Shown: in pieces, positions 17,062 to 26,674 of the stretch
Numbering within the stretch: position 1 is the stretch's first letter
Layout: every line of letters begins with the position of its first letter
Assembly: GCA_030605085.1 (NCBI GenBank)
Contig: JAUWBH010000003.1
Coordinates: 1-64,000, forward strand
Direction: 5' to 3'
Length of the DNA stretch: 64,000 bases
DNA from: Promethearchaeota archaeon
GTDB taxonomy: Archaea; Asgardarchaeota; Lokiarchaeia; Sigynarchaeales; SOKP01
The notes under the pieces: generated by a model
The model's database searches: none
What the model was told of the DNA's origin: nothing
What the model saw: only the letters and a program-made list of their open reading frames with translations
Position numbers and translations under genes: made by a program

Positions 17062-17532
17062 CTCAGCAAGAGGTATCAGAGCTGCGAGCGCTATCTCGTC
17101 TACAGTTTTTCCTCCTATGAGATCGTGAACTGGTCGTCCCGTAATTTTTCCCATTAAATCGTAGCATGTCATATCCAAGAGTCCCTTTGCCACTTCGTTT
17201 AACGCAATGTTGATGTTCATTTTATATCGTATTCGCTCAACATTAAAAGGGCTCTCTCCTATTACATATCTATGCAAATCGGACTTTATGGCACTAATAA
17301 TTTGGTCTGGTGATATTCCCGACTCTGGTAACCAAACAAAAGACTCTCCTATCCCGACATTACCATCGTCAGCAATGAGCTTACAAATAACAAAATCACC
17401 GCCTAACCAGGGCTCTTCTGCTGGTATGGCCATTCCTAATCCCCCTTCGGTTTCTCCTAAAACCTTTCTCACGGGCTCTTTGAATGGGACATGTAAAGGA
17501 GTCAATTCTATCCTTATGATTTTAGGATTCAT
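17062..17532 (-). pseudogene. Enolase-superfamily (mandelate racemase/muconate cycloisomerase) gene, 3' truncated
   Basis: ATG at 17532. About 157 residues match the N-terminal capping domain of this superfamily: IIRIELTPLHVPFKEPVRKV, EPWLGGDFVICKLIADDGNV, GIGESFVWLPESG, NIALNEVAKGLLDMTCYDLM, GKITGRPVHDLIGGK. The homology then stops at about 17062 and the frame runs 19 unrelated residues to TAG. The whole catalytic barrel with its Lys, Asp and Glu metal ligands is missing, where about 400 residues are normal. The gene is therefore inactive. Its composition is less AT-rich than the DNA on the other side of the junction. Confidence 0.7.
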
Positions 17533-17692
17533 TTTAATCTCTTTTAAATTAAGTTATTAATAGTAATAGTAAATAGAATTTGATTATTAATATTATTTTA
17601 GTTGAGAAAAACATCAGAAAATAATACAATTTAGAAAGCTTAAAAAATAATTTAAAAAGATGTCGATAAAACTATTAATGCCATATATATTT

Positions 17693-18355
17693 TCATGTAA
17701 TTTCGAAATAACCTTTTTCTCTTAAAACATCAAGTTTTGCGTTTAACCAACATAATTCGTCATAGGTGCTAGACGATCTATATACCTCTTCTGCTTTTTT
17801 CCTAATGTCGTTTTCAGTAACATTATCATAGCCTTTTTGAATAACCATTTGTTTTTCGGCAAGCAACCAGCATAAATCATCGTATGAAAGATAACTCTTT
17901 GAGAGAAAATAAGCAGCAACTTTAATGTGTTCTCTTAATTCTTCGTCCCTTTCGGGTTTTCTTTTCTTTTCTGGTTCTTCTTTTCTATATTTTTTAAGTT
18001 GAATCAACCATTTTTCTGTTTCTGAAAGATCTTTGGGTTCTTCCAATTTTAATTCGTTTCGACGCTCTATTGTACCTTCCATCTGCACACCCCTTTTTAA
18101 ATTATCCATCATTGCTAAAAATGCTCCATATTCTTGATTTTGATCCAATAATTGGATTTTAACCGTTCCACCTCTTTCATTATTTAGACTTCTAGCTTTT
18201 TTCGTAGCGATATCCTTTTGATATAAAGATGCTTTGAGACCTTCCCACACATAAATCGTTTTATCATCATCTACTAAATATATATCACCTTCTTGGAAGT
18301 CCAATTTATTTAGTTTAACTATTTCACCCTTGTTATTAACACCAAATAATTGCAT
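17693..18355 (-). CDS. Gelsolin-domain protein with repeated C-terminal motif
   Basis: 220 residues, ATG at 18355. Residues about 15-90 match a gelsolin homology domain: LDFQEGDIYLVDDDKTIYVW, EGLKASLYQKDIATKKARSL, followed by a strand-turn-helix. A charged Lys/Glu linker (about 105-140) leads to two copies of a motif: SYDDLCWLLAEKQMVIQKGY and TYDELCWLNAKLDVLREKGY. Gelsolin-like proteins of Asgard archaea bind and sever actin, and this one is presumably cytoplasmic. The doubled YDxLCWL unit is outside the gelsolin fold and may be a separate small domain. Single gene, minus strand, with the ferredoxins transcribed toward it from upstream. Confidence 0.7.
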   Translation of the reverse strand: MQLFGVNNKGEIVKLNKLDFQEGDIYLVDDDKTIYVWEGLKASLYQKDIATKKARSLNNERGGTVKIQLLDQNQEYGAFLAMMDNLKRGVQMEGTIERRNELKLEEPKDLSETEKWLIQLKKYRKEEPEKKRKPERDEELREHIKVAAYFLSKSYLSYDDLCWLLAEKQMVIQKGYDNVTENDIRKKAEEVYRSSSTYDELCWLNAKLDVLREKGYFEIT

Positions 18356-18493
18356 GTAAATCCCTCTTTAATTGATTCGTTTTTAATTAATATATTAAGA
18401 ATTTAGTTTTAAAAATATTTTTGAAAACTATCGGTAAAAAAAAATAGGAAAATAATTTTTAGCAAAAAAAATTAATGTAAAAAGAAATATAGA

Positions 18494-18748
18494 TTACCAT
18501 TTTACACTTATCGCTTGTTCAGGGCATGCCTCAACACACTTTAAACAGCGATTACATACAGAGGGCCATACAGCTGTGATTTGCCAGTGTTGAGGATCAA
18601 CTGTATTTTCTTTTATGAATTCAAGCGCTTCATGCCTTAAAAAAACACACGGATCACAAACATTAAGACATTTACCGCAATTCCAAGGATTAACATTTCC
18701 TTCCGGTCCACATTTTGAATAGTCGATCTTAAATTTCGTTTTTCCCAT
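18494..18748 (-). CDS. 4Fe-4S ferredoxin-type protein
   Basis: 84 residues, ATG at 18748. Cysteine motifs are CGKCLNVCDPC in the first half and CNRCLKCVEACP near the C-terminus, enough for one or two iron-sulfur clusters. It lies 8 bases after the next ferredoxin gene on the same strand, so the two form an operon. It probably carries electrons for the larger partner protein or for a nearby oxidoreductase. Confidence 0.7.
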   Translation of the reverse strand: MGKTKFKIDYSKCGPEGNVNPWNCGKCLNVCDPCVFLRHEALEFIKENTVDPQHWQITAVWPSVCNRCLKCVEACPEQAISVKW

Positions 18749-18756
18749 ATAACCAC

Positions 18757-19437
18757 CTAATAATGTCCATTAAATCCAGGATATTCTTGCCTTGGCATAA
18801 GGTTTAATGCATCGTGTTTGCATGCATGGCGGCACACACCGCAACCAAAGCATTTATTATAGTCAATGATTACTCTATTTATTGATGGAATGTATCGAAT
18901 AGCGCTGAATTGACACATGGCTACGCATTGTTTACATCCTTGGCATTTATCTTGGTCTAAATTGATTATATACTCCGCTTTAGACAGTACCATTAAATCG
19001 AAATCTTGTCTTAAACGAATTGCTCCGCATTCAGGACTCTCACAACTACAAATAGCATTTATATAGGGCACCGGTTGATACCATACAGTGGATATAAGGC
19101 CGTTTTTGTTATGTTCTTCCAATTTTTTAACGGCTTCTTCGCGAGAAATCTTATATACTCTATCCTTGGGTAAAAATCGTGGAAGTTTCTCTATTACACC
19201 GGATAATACACCAAAGTTTATACAACATTGATACTTTACCCCCCTCTGCATCATTCGGCACATACAATAATTCTCAATTATCGGTTCTGCCGCCAATTCA
19301 GACATAATTAATTTTGCGTCTTCTAGAGGAATAACCTGTCCAACATGCCCATCTGCTCTAATGGCTTTTGGATTTTTGATTTCGCCATGTATCATTTTTT
19401 CAGCCATATTTCTAATAATTTTCCCAATAAGAGGCAT
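18757..19437 (-). CDS. Polyferredoxin-like 4Fe-4S protein
   Basis: 226 residues from the ATG at 19437. The C-terminal third has a two-cluster ferredoxin domain (CQGCKQCVAMCQFSAIRYIP and CFGCGVCRHACKHDALNL). The N-terminal two thirds has its own cysteines (ENYCMCRMMQRG, YQCCINFGV, ICSCESPECG) that resemble an additional metal-binding domain. The cysteine arrangement suggests an electron-transfer subunit acting in the cytoplasm. The frame remains open for 52 codons upstream with protein-like sequence but no start codon, so the annotated start may be a shortened one. Confidence 0.65.
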   Translation of the reverse strand: MPLIGKIIRNMAEKMIHGEIKNPKAIRADGHVGQVIPLEDAKLIMSELAAEPIIENYCMCRMMQRGVKYQCCINFGVLSGVIEKLPRFLPKDRVYKISREEAVKKLEEHNKNGLISTVWYQPVPYINAICSCESPECGAIRLRQDFDLMVLSKAEYIINLDQDKCQGCKQCVAMCQFSAIRYIPSINRVIIDYNKCFGCGVCRHACKHDALNLMPRQEYPGFNGHY

Positions 19438-19663
19438 TTTCAGTTTGTATCCTAGCCCAATTGAAGAGAATCCTCTGATCTTTCTTACAAAAATTGTCTC
19501 AAAATACCTCCATTGCTCCGTTAAATAGTTTTTTAAATCTTCCTCGTCACCAATCTCATTAGCTAGATAATTCTTAGCATTAAGGTACCATTTTTAGCCA
19601 ATGTGAACATTAAACATTTGCACATTTTTTGCCGATACCGTGCTTCATATACCATTGGCACAT
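19438..19663 (-). pseudogene. Decayed N-terminal extension of the polyferredoxin gene
   Basis: Upstream of the ATG at 19437 the same frame encodes KWYLNAKNYLANEIGDEED and then LTEQWRYFETIFVRKIRGF. It is cut by a TAA at 19596. Before that stop, a frame from the ATG at 19663 reads CQWYMKHGIGKKCANV and is off by one base. Repairing one stop and one indel gives a continuous longer protein. I infer the gene has been shortened by mutation and now starts internally. The rest of the gap to 19988 holds nothing I can name. Confidence 0.4.
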
Positions 19664-19988
19664 TTTAAAGACCTCTTAATTCTTTAAGTGTATAACTTTT
19701 AAAAAACATATATAACATTAACCTTAAAATTTTATAAATCTTTATGTTTTATCAATTAGGTTTCTCGTTTTTAAGTAAAATTCTTTAAGGTATCTCTTTT
19801 TTGTGTTCAAAATAAAGCATTTAACAATTTTAACTAAATATTCGTTAAAGTTTTTATTTATAATTTTCTTTTTATGTTTTATAAGAATATATATTTTAAG
19901 TTGAAAAAACTTATATTTAAATTATTTTATCACAAATTGAAAAAGTTTACATTATTGCAAAAGTAAAAGCCGGTTTATAAACGATAAA

Positions 19989-20567
19989 ATGCCATATAAA
20001 GGTTACCCATATTACATTTTTAAGGTTTGTATACTAGGACAATCTGCTGTGGGGAAAACAAGTCTTGCCAAAAGATTATGTTTCAATACATTTGAGGTTG
20101 ACACTAAAATGACTATTGGTATAGGCTTTTACTCCTTTGACCTTCCGATTATAGTAGATGGCAGTGATAAATTTGTACGCCTTTCAATATGGGATTTTGG
20201 AGGTCAGGAACAGTTCAAGAAGCTTTTTCCATATTATATTAAAGGAGTGAGTGGTGCTTTTATGGTATTTGAGCTAGTAAATCTTCAGAGTCTAATTTAT
20301 TTAGACTGGTGGTGGGAAAGATTAGAGGAATATAAAATTCAAGATATCCCAAAAATTATTGTCGGTACTAAGTATGATTTATATAACAGCACTGATAGTA
20401 AAAGTAAAATAAATGATTTGATTATACAACAATTTATGAGAAGACACGGAGAAAAAGATTTTGTTAAAACCTCTTCGAAGGATAATTACAATGTTCTTGT
20501 AATTTTTAAAAGCCTTGTGAGAAAAATGTTGGATATAAATAAATTAAGTTACGATAAGCTTCCTTAA
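19989..20567 (+). CDS. Ras/Rab-type small GTPase
   Basis: 192 residues, ATG at 19989. Motifs: G1 GQSAVGKT (17-24), a G2 Thr in TKMTIGIGF, G3 WDFGGQE (68-74) with the catalytic Gln, G4 GTKYD (126-130, with Thr replacing the usual Asn), G5 TSSK (161-164). No C-terminal prenylation cysteine is present. Such GTPases act as switches in Asgard cells, but partners are unknown. The Asn-to-Thr change in G4 could alter nucleotide specificity or affinity. Monocistronic, with an AT-rich leader. Confidence 0.85.
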   Translation: MPYKGYPYYIFKVCILGQSAVGKTSLAKRLCFNTFEVDTKMTIGIGFYSFDLPIIVDGSDKFVRLSIWDFGGQEQFKKLFPYYIKGVSGAFMVFELVNLQSLIYLDWWWERLEEYKIQDIPKIIVGTKYDLYNSTDSKSKINDLIIQQFMRRHGEKDFVKTSSKDNYNVLVIFKSLVRKMLDINKLSYDKLP

Positions 20568-20595
20568 AGATAAATAAAAAGATCTTTACTTATTC

Positions 20596-21825
20596 TTAAT
20601 ATTCCTTTTTTTTCTCCAAAATTTTCTCCAAATTACTTCGAGCCTCTTTATAATCAGGATCGAGCTCAATAGCTTTTTTGTAATCCTCTATTGCCTTATT
20701 CATATCTCCTTTCTTTTCCCAAGATAGTCCACGATTAAAAAATATAATTGGATCATCGGGCTCGAGTTCGATTGCCCTTGTAAAGTCTGCGATTGCTTCG
20801 TTCAATCTTCCAGTTTCTCTATAAGCTACCCCTCGAGCGTCGTATCCAAGTCCGTAATCAGGGTAAAGCTCTAATGATTTTGTGAAATCTGGAATTGCTT
20901 TTTCGTACTCTTTTTTAAGGTTATAAACAAGCCCTCGGTTAATATAAAATCTATGATCGTTAGCATTAAGTTCAGTTGCACAGTTGTAATCTTTAATAGC
21001 ATCGTCGAAATGCTCCGGTAGACTCTGTGTTTCTGCTTTATCTTCCCAGGCAATCGCACGATTATAATATGCTTGGATAAAATTTGGATCTAGTTCAATA
21101 GAGCGCGTATAATCTGCTATTGCCTCGTCAAATTTCCATTTATACCACCAAGCCAGTCCTCGATAATCAAACAACTCTGGAATTTTGATTCCAAGCTCTA
21201 TAGCGCGAGTAAACTCCTCTATAGCGCCATCGTAATCTTTTGATTTATACTTGGCAATTCCTTTATAAAAAGGATGATTATAAGGTTTACGCGCAAGAGA
21301 TTTGTCAAGATCGATCGCAGTTTCATAATCTTTCATTGCTTTAACATGTTCTCCTTTTTCAAACCATGCTTGTCCACGCCAGTAATATGAGGAAGCATCT
21401 CTACGGGCAAATTTAATGCATTGCGAGAAGTCTTCAATGGCACGGTCTTGATTGTTTTTAGCCATCCATCCAAGCCCACGTGTATGATATGCATTAGGAA
21501 ATTCAGGATCGCATTCAATAGATTTCGAGGCGGCCTCTATTACTTTATCTGGTCCAACTTTTGACGCCCACGCAAGCGCAAGATTGTTGTAAGCAAGTGC
21601 ATGTTTGGGGTTAAGTTCAATAGCACGATTATAGTCTTCTATTGCCCTATCATATTCTCCCATCTTTCTCCAAACGATCCCTCGTTCGTTATAAGCATCC
21701 GAAAAATCGGGTTCAAGTTCAATACTTTTCGAATAATCGTCAATTGCCCTTAAATTCATCCCTTTTTTAAACCAAGAATATGCCCTATCGTAATAGAATC
21801 TTGAATCTTTTTCGTTTTCCGTCAT
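20596..21825 (-). CDS. TPR-repeat protein (about 11 repeats)
   Basis: 409 residues, ATG at 21825. Nearly the whole protein is tetratricopeptide repeats in a regular 34-residue rhythm: for example AIDDYSKSIELEPDFSDAYN, AIEDYNRAIELNPKHALAYN and AIEDYKKAIELDPDYKEARS. It is a solenoid scaffold in the cytoplasm, without a signal peptide or catalytic domain. It is convergent with the GTPase gene at 19989, with a 28-base gap. Functional link to that GTPase is possible but unsupported. Confidence 0.8.
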   Translation of the reverse strand: MTENEKDSRFYYDRAYSWFKKGMNLRAIDDYSKSIELEPDFSDAYNERGIVWRKMGEYDRAIEDYNRAIELNPKHALAYNNLALAWASKVGPDKVIEAASKSIECDPEFPNAYHTRGLGWMAKNNQDRAIEDFSQCIKFARRDASSYYWRGQAWFEKGEHVKAMKDYETAIDLDKSLARKPYNHPFYKGIAKYKSKDYDGAIEEFTRAIELGIKIPELFDYRGLAWWYKWKFDEAIADYTRSIELDPNFIQAYYNRAIAWEDKAETQSLPEHFDDAIKDYNCATELNANDHRFYINRGLVYNLKKEYEKAIPDFTKSLELYPDYGLGYDARGVAYRETGRLNEAIADFTRAIELEPDDPIIFFNRGLSWEKKGDMNKAIEDYKKAIELDPDYKEARSNLEKILEKKKEY

Positions 21826-21989
21826 TTTTAGGTGCCAACAATGAAATTTATATTCATTAATATTAAGATTTTCCTAGTTTAAATTTATTTATACTTTACA
21901 AAGAATTTCAATTAACTGAAATTATTACTGAAAAAAAATTGATAAAAAAGAATATGAAAATAAAAGAAGGGAGGGGACTTATTTTTATG

Positions 21990-23252
21990 TTAAAACTCTC
22001 CAAAGTAAGAATCGCAATATTCTAAACGGTCTGGAATCCAATCAATCATATACTCAACATAATCATCTGCATTAATGTGTGGTTTCCACATTTTCATGTC
22101 TACTTCTAAAGAATCTTTAATTTCTTTATACATATCTGATATCATGTCTAATATAAAATCTTCTGTCCACAAATCCTCTCTTAATTTAATCCAACGTTCC
22201 TTACAATCTTGTTTAAATTCAGTATTCTCCAACAACCTATCGTATATTTTGTTTTTCTTTTTAACATCTGATTCTTCGTTATCGTCAGGATCAATTATAT
22301 CATGGTCATGAAATTGGCCAAATGAATGTTCGAAATCCCATGGAATTAAGAAAAATTTGCTTGGATGTGTGTCTCTAGCAATAAAGTAATTAAAATCCCA
22401 AAAATCCCTGTGTTGAATGAAGTAATTAAAAAGGTAAAAATCAATTAAATTCAATTTATTAAATTTGGAAAAAATACCCTCTTCCTCGTCGAAAAATTCA
22501 GAATTATTATAATGTACAACAAACTTAATTAATTTCTTCATTATCGGTTCCATAATTATCATTCCTTCTTCTTCATTAGGCCAGTCTTGTTTCCATCCTG
22601 TATATATTCTAAAAGAGGTATAACCTTTAGCTTGAAAAATTAGGCTAGACTCAATATTATTTTGACCTAAATCAAGATTAAGTAATCTTCTATCATTTTT
22701 TTCCGCAAGTAAGAAAAGACCTTTATATTCTCCATTTGTATACAAATTTATGAATTTAGATTTTGGTAAGATTGCTTCCTTATGGCCCATATCTCGTAAA
22801 CTGCGCCAAAGATCAAAACATAATTTATATTTCATCCGAGTAAGATCCTTAGCCATTGGAAATAGCTGCCAATCATCATCTTTCCTCATTCCACATAAGG
22901 AAATTCTTCTTGAAAGTTCTAAACGATACCCTTTTTTTGGTCGACCTGCGGAAACACCCCCTCTAACTTTAATTCTTCCTGGTATAGACTCGTGATTCAA
23001 CTCAAATATACAATCTATATAAAAATCATCAGTTATATACTCTTCCTCAAACGCAATATTTATTTTAGGTAAATCTGAATGCGGGGGATATGAATAAGAA
23101 AAAAAAATTAATGTTGAAAATGTAAGGGAAGCAAGAATACAAAACACTAATAGACTTTTTTTAGGGTTATTCATTGGTTGTTTTTCGAAGCGTATTTTCC
23201 CACTTTCTTTCGAAGCGTTATCTGAAGCGTTATCCGAAGGATTTTTCGACAT
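21990..23252 (-). CDS. CotH-family protein kinase-like, membrane-anchored
   Basis: 420 residues, ATG at 23252. One transmembrane helix (about 33-54) follows a Ser/Asn-rich cytoplasmic head with a repeated SDNAS. The outer part has CotH landmarks: RIKVRGGVSAGRPKKGYRLE, SKFINLYTNGEYKGLFLLAE KN, HRDFWDFNYFIARDT and the metal-binding IPWDFEHSFGQF. CotH proteins of spore-formers phosphorylate coat proteins; here the domain faces outside and may modify cell-surface proteins. The WDFEHSFG Asp and upstream Glu needed for catalysis appear present. It is divergent from the gene at 23499. Confidence 0.75.
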   Translation of the reverse strand: MSKNPSDNASDNASKESGKIRFEKQPMNNPKKSLLVFCILASLTFSTLIFFSYSYPPHSDLPKINIAFEEEYITDDFYIDCIFELNHESIPGRIKVRGGVSAGRPKKGYRLELSRRISLCGMRKDDDWQLFPMAKDLTRMKYKLCFDLWRSLRDMGHKEAILPKSKFINLYTNGEYKGLFLLAEKNDRRLLNLDLGQNNIESSLIFQAKGYTSFRIYTGWKQDWPNEEEGMIIMEPIMKKLIKFVVHYNNSEFFDEEEGIFSKFNKLNLIDFYLFNYFIQHRDFWDFNYFIARDTHPSKFFLIPWDFEHSFGQFHDHDIIDPDDNEESDVKKKNKIYDRLLENTEFKQDCKERWIKLREDLWTEDFILDMISDMYKEIKDSLEVDMKMWKPHINADDYVEYMIDWIPDRLEYCDSYFGEF

Positions 23253-23498
23253 TATTTTTTATAGTCTTATTTAAAATTAATTACTTAATATATTTAATAT
23301 AAATCTTAGTCACTTAATTTATTTTTTTTCCATTATACAGCAAATATCACATTTTTTCATAAATATTTTACCTTACATCACCTTCATGTTATTACCAAAA
23401 ATTCTGTCAACACATGTCCAGATTTAAAGCTTTAGTAATTTTTATTTATTATCATATGGTTATTTTATTTAAAATAAAACTTAAAATGTAAGCAATCT

Positions 23499-24314
23499 AT
23501 GAAAAATTCACAAAAATATTGTACTATATTATTATGGATATTATTCTTTTTACCGTTTGTAAACTACACTATTGCTATAGAAACAGAAGACTATGTTGGT
23601 ATTAACGAGAACGAAGAATATAAGTGGTTAATAGAGTTAGATGAAGATCTTTATAAAGATCTCGAAAATGATGCTGGATCTTACATATATAATGAAGAAG
23701 AAGATAAAAAAATACAAATTCTTCAAATAGAGGAAGATAGAGAAACTATAAAAATAAAAATTCTTAACATTGATGGAGAAAAGAAGTATCTTTATGGAGA
23801 TGGGGTTAAAGTTGAATATCTTGTTTATTATAAAGAAAATTATACACAGAATGAATGGGAAGCAGAAGATAGACGTAAAAAAGTCATTATTTATAATTAC
23901 GACAGGGACAATATATTTAACATTTATCAACTGATTGTTTTTAATAGCGTCTATGTAGTTGGAACTAATGTAGAATGGGATGAAGTTGCCGATGAAATCA
24001 ACGATGAATTGGATGGGTATGGAGAAGCTAAGTATAAAAATAACGAATTTTGTGCTGAAATCTACGATCATGAAAATGAAATTAAGAAAATTGAGGTAAT
24101 ATGTAAATATAATATTAAAGGAGTTCTTGAATTTTATGAATATAAATATGATGGCGATGTTCTCTTTAGAGCTGAATTGGATGAAAGCCTTTCTGATAAA
24201 AATATAATGATATTAATCCCATTGATAATCATTAGTTTAATCGTTTTAACTGTACTAATTAGTATTATTATTAAAAAGAGGAAATATAAAAGAAAGCTAA
24301 TAGAGATAAGTTAA
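23499..24314 (+). CDS. Secreted/membrane protein with C-terminal TM anchor
   Basis: 271 residues, ATG at 23499. A signal peptide (about 8-25, ending near the Ile-Ala-Ile-Glu junction) precedes an acidic, Tyr-rich extracellular domain with beta character (for example GVKVEYLVYYKENYTQNEWE). A single transmembrane helix (about 239-260) and a basic tail close the protein. I recognise no family. Type I topology suggests a surface receptor or structural protein. It lies between the CotH-like and phosphoesterase genes, which are also surface proteins. Confidence 0.6.
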   Translation: MKNSQKYCTILLWILFFLPFVNYTIAIETEDYVGINENEEYKWLIELDEDLYKDLENDAGSYIYNEEEDKKIQILQIEEDRETIKIKILNIDGEKKYLYGDGVKVEYLVYYKENYTQNEWEAEDRRKKVIIYNYDRDNIFNIYQLIVFNSVYVVGTNVEWDEVADEINDELDGYGEAKYKNNEFCAEIYDHENEIKKIEVICKYNIKGVLEFYEYKYDGDVLFRAELDESLSDKNIMILIPLIIISLIVLTVLISIIIKKRKYKRKLIEIS

Positions 24315-24389
24315 TATTGATGATTTAAAATGATAGATTAAAATTCCCATTTTTGTTAAAATGCTAAAACTATTTTTTCTTTAAAAAAA

Positions 24390-25574
24390 TTATACAATGA
24401 ATATTTCGTCTTGTTTACAAAAATTTTTCTTTTCTCCATCGTGTCCATAAACCTCTATATGCAATAAATTTTCTGTAACCTCTAACATCATAAAACCAAA
24501 AATACTTTTTTTGAGTTGTGAATATTTATTGTGCTTTAAATCTTTTTCTTTTGTTCTATATTCGCCACAAGAAGGACATTGAAAGTAATATGTTTGATTA
24601 ACATACAATCTGTCATAATGATGATTGTGCCCATGAAAAACAGCATTTACTTTATATTTTTTAAAATATTTAACCCATTCTAACTCAGAGTCTTCTCGTC
24701 TTCTTCTACTACTAAAAACATGCTTGTGAAAAATCCCAATTTTCCACGTTGATCTCGTTTTGTTTAATTTTTCGTCTATATATTCCCAAGTGCTTTCTCT
24801 ATCGCCTTGTGTGTTTAATCCTAACAAAAAAAGAAGATTTTCAAAATTATAATCGTAAGATGAATCTGTTAAAATGTTGTCGTATATTAATAGCGTTTCT
24901 TTACCATCGTGATTTCCTTCTACATAAAAACCAATTTTATAAGCATTTATTTGTTCCGTAAATCGAAAGTAGCTGTTCCAATAATCTTGGTGACGACCGC
25001 TTCTTACTATATCTCCTAAATGAAAATAAAAATCAAAATTATAATTAGTATTTATAATATCGAAAAAAAATTTATTATTTTCGGAGAAATCGCTAGTGTG
25101 CGAGTCAGATATAATAATAATTTTTAATTCTTTAATATCATTTGGAAGAGTTTTGAAATACATAACTTCTCTTTCATGTCGAGAATCTGAACTTATCTGA
25201 TAATAATAAGTTGAGTTGGGAGTTAATCCATTTAGCTCTACTTTATAAATATGAGTTTCATTTACGATATTTAATTCTGGTTCTTGAGTTTTAGAACAAC
25301 TTAAATCAGAATTAAGAGAATATTCTACTTGTGGATCTTTCGCTTTTGTCTCGGTATACCACATAATAGATATCGAATCGTTTAGATTTCCAGCAGGAAT
25401 TAATCTTACACCTTGCGGTTTTATCAAGTTTTTTTCAGAAAAATTCTTTTTAAAGTAAATATCAAATTGAAAAAAAGAAAAAACGATCAAAAAAATTGCA
25501 ATCCATAATTTTATTTTTTCTTTCATTTTTCTATTATCAACACTTAAACTTCGATTTACAAAAATTTTATCCAT
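24390..25574 (-). CDS. Purple-acid-phosphatase-like metallophosphoesterase, membrane-anchored
   Basis: 394 residues, start at 25574. An N-terminal TM helix (about 21-40) leads to a fibronectin-III-like domain (SISIMWYTETKAKDPQVEYS; LNGLTPNSTYYYQISSDSR) and a metallophosphoesterase domain. Metal motifs are IIIISDSHTSD, FYFHLGDIV, FYVEGNHDG, IGIFHKHVF and AVFHGHNHHYDR. The first motif has Ser-Asp-x-His where Gly-Asp-x-His is usual. Purple acid phosphatases share this two-domain order. It probably hydrolyses phosphoesters outside the cell. A CPSCGEY insertion near the C-terminus may bind zinc. Confidence 0.8.
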   Translation of the reverse strand: MDKIFVNRSLSVDNRKMKEKIKLWIAIFLIVFSFFQFDIYFKKNFSEKNLIKPQGVRLIPAGNLNDSISIMWYTETKAKDPQVEYSLNSDLSCSKTQEPELNIVNETHIYKVELNGLTPNSTYYYQISSDSRHEREVMYFKTLPNDIKELKIIIISDSHTSDFSENNKFFFDIINTNYNFDFYFHLGDIVRSGRHQDYWNSYFRFTEQINAYKIGFYVEGNHDGKETLLIYDNILTDSSYDYNFENLLFLLGLNTQGDRESTWEYIDEKLNKTRSTWKIGIFHKHVFSSRRRREDSELEWVKYFKKYKVNAVFHGHNHHYDRLYVNQTYYFQCPSCGEYRTKEKDLKHNKYSQLKKSIFGFMMLEVTENLLHIEVYGHDGEKKNFCKQDEIFIV

Positions 25575-25665
25575 TTATTCTCCCTTATTAGTTAAATTAA
25601 TATAGAAAAAAGAAAGTAGTTTTATCTATGAACAAATATTAAAAAGATTTACGGAATTAACTATC

Positions 25666-26577
25666 TTGCCAAATCCTAATAATGTATTGCATTCAAAAAG
25701 GAAACCAATCCGTTATGTAATGCGTGATTCAGACGGCGAACTGGTTCCACCGTTTCCCTTTGACCCTTGGGAATTGACCAAGCAGACACGGAAAATAGTT
25801 TGTAAAAAAATTAATTGGGTAGTCCAGCGCAAATATACCAGTTTTTACGCAGTTGGAGTTTACGGTGGAATTGCAACTGCTTATTCAGTTGGATGCAACT
25901 TTAGATGCATATTTTGTTGGGTGGATTGGAGCCGCGATTGGCCAGAACTATACGGAAAGTTTTACTCGCCTGACGAAGTTTACTCGAAACTGCGCCATGT
26001 AATGTCTGCTAAAGGACTGAGAAGCGCCAGGATAAGTGGAGCTGAACCTACCTTGTGCCCTAGCCATCTCTGCGCTGTTTTAGATCGTGTTCACCAAGAC
26101 GCCAAAGAATTTGACCTTTTCGTGATAGAAACCAACGGTGTTGTACTTGCAAATGATGCCAGCTTGGCACCTCGTCTAGCTAAGTATGCCTCACGAGACC
26201 CAAGGGCGGGGACCGTTGGTCATGTCCGGCTTTCAATCAGGGGTGGATTATCTAATGAATTCGAAGAGAAAACTGGATGTGCAGAAGAATTCGTGGATTT
26301 TCCGTTTATAGCAGCTCAGAAACTTTGGAACGCTGGAGTGTCGTTCCATGTTGCCGTGGTGGTCGACCCGCGCTTCACCTCCAAGGAAGATAAGGCAACC
26401 ATTTATAGAAAACTAAAAAAGATAGATCCGCTGATTCGAAGGGAAGTGGAGGAAGAATACTTATCGCCATATCCTCATGCACTTGTGCGTCTTAGAGTAG
26501 CAGGACGAGTAGATGTTGTTGGTCTTAAAATGAAACTAAAGGAGCGTGTAGCTCTAAAAGAGAAACCCTTTTATTAA
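25666..26577 (+). CDS. Radical SAM protein
   Basis: 303 residues from a TTG at 25666. The radical SAM cluster motif CNFRCIFC (Cys77, Cys81, Cys84) is followed by WVDWSRDWPEL and later ARISGAEPTLCPSHL, matching the GGE-like SAM-binding strand. The layout is that of archaeal stand-alone radical SAM proteins annotated as uncharacterised or pyruvate-formate-lyase-activating-like. The substrate is not deducible. The gene is clearly richer in G and C than its neighbours, so it may have been acquired recently. Confidence 0.8.
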   Translation: MPNPNNVLHSKRKPIRYVMRDSDGELVPPFPFDPWELTKQTRKIVCKKINWVVQRKYTSFYAVGVYGGIATAYSVGCNFRCIFCWVDWSRDWPELYGKFYSPDEVYSKLRHVMSAKGLRSARISGAEPTLCPSHLCAVLDRVHQDAKEFDLFVIETNGVVLANDASLAPRLAKYASRDPRAGTVGHVRLSIRGGLSNEFEEKTGCAEEFVDFPFIAAQKLWNAGVSFHVAVVVDPRFTSKEDKATIYRKLKKIDPLIRREVEEEYLSPYPHALVRLRVAGRVDVVGLKMKLKERVALKEKPFY

Positions 26578-26674
26578 ATTTCACATATTTTAAATATAGT
26601 TCTTTAAGAGATAATATTAATAACTCTTTCAAAAGTATTGCAGAAACAATACTTCAAAAACTTGAAGAATAAAG

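Noticed and set aside
23637..24071. Minus-strand 144-residue Phe/Ile-rich frame
   Set aside because: It is antisense to the secreted protein gene at 23499 and consists of the hydrophobic mirror of acidic codons.
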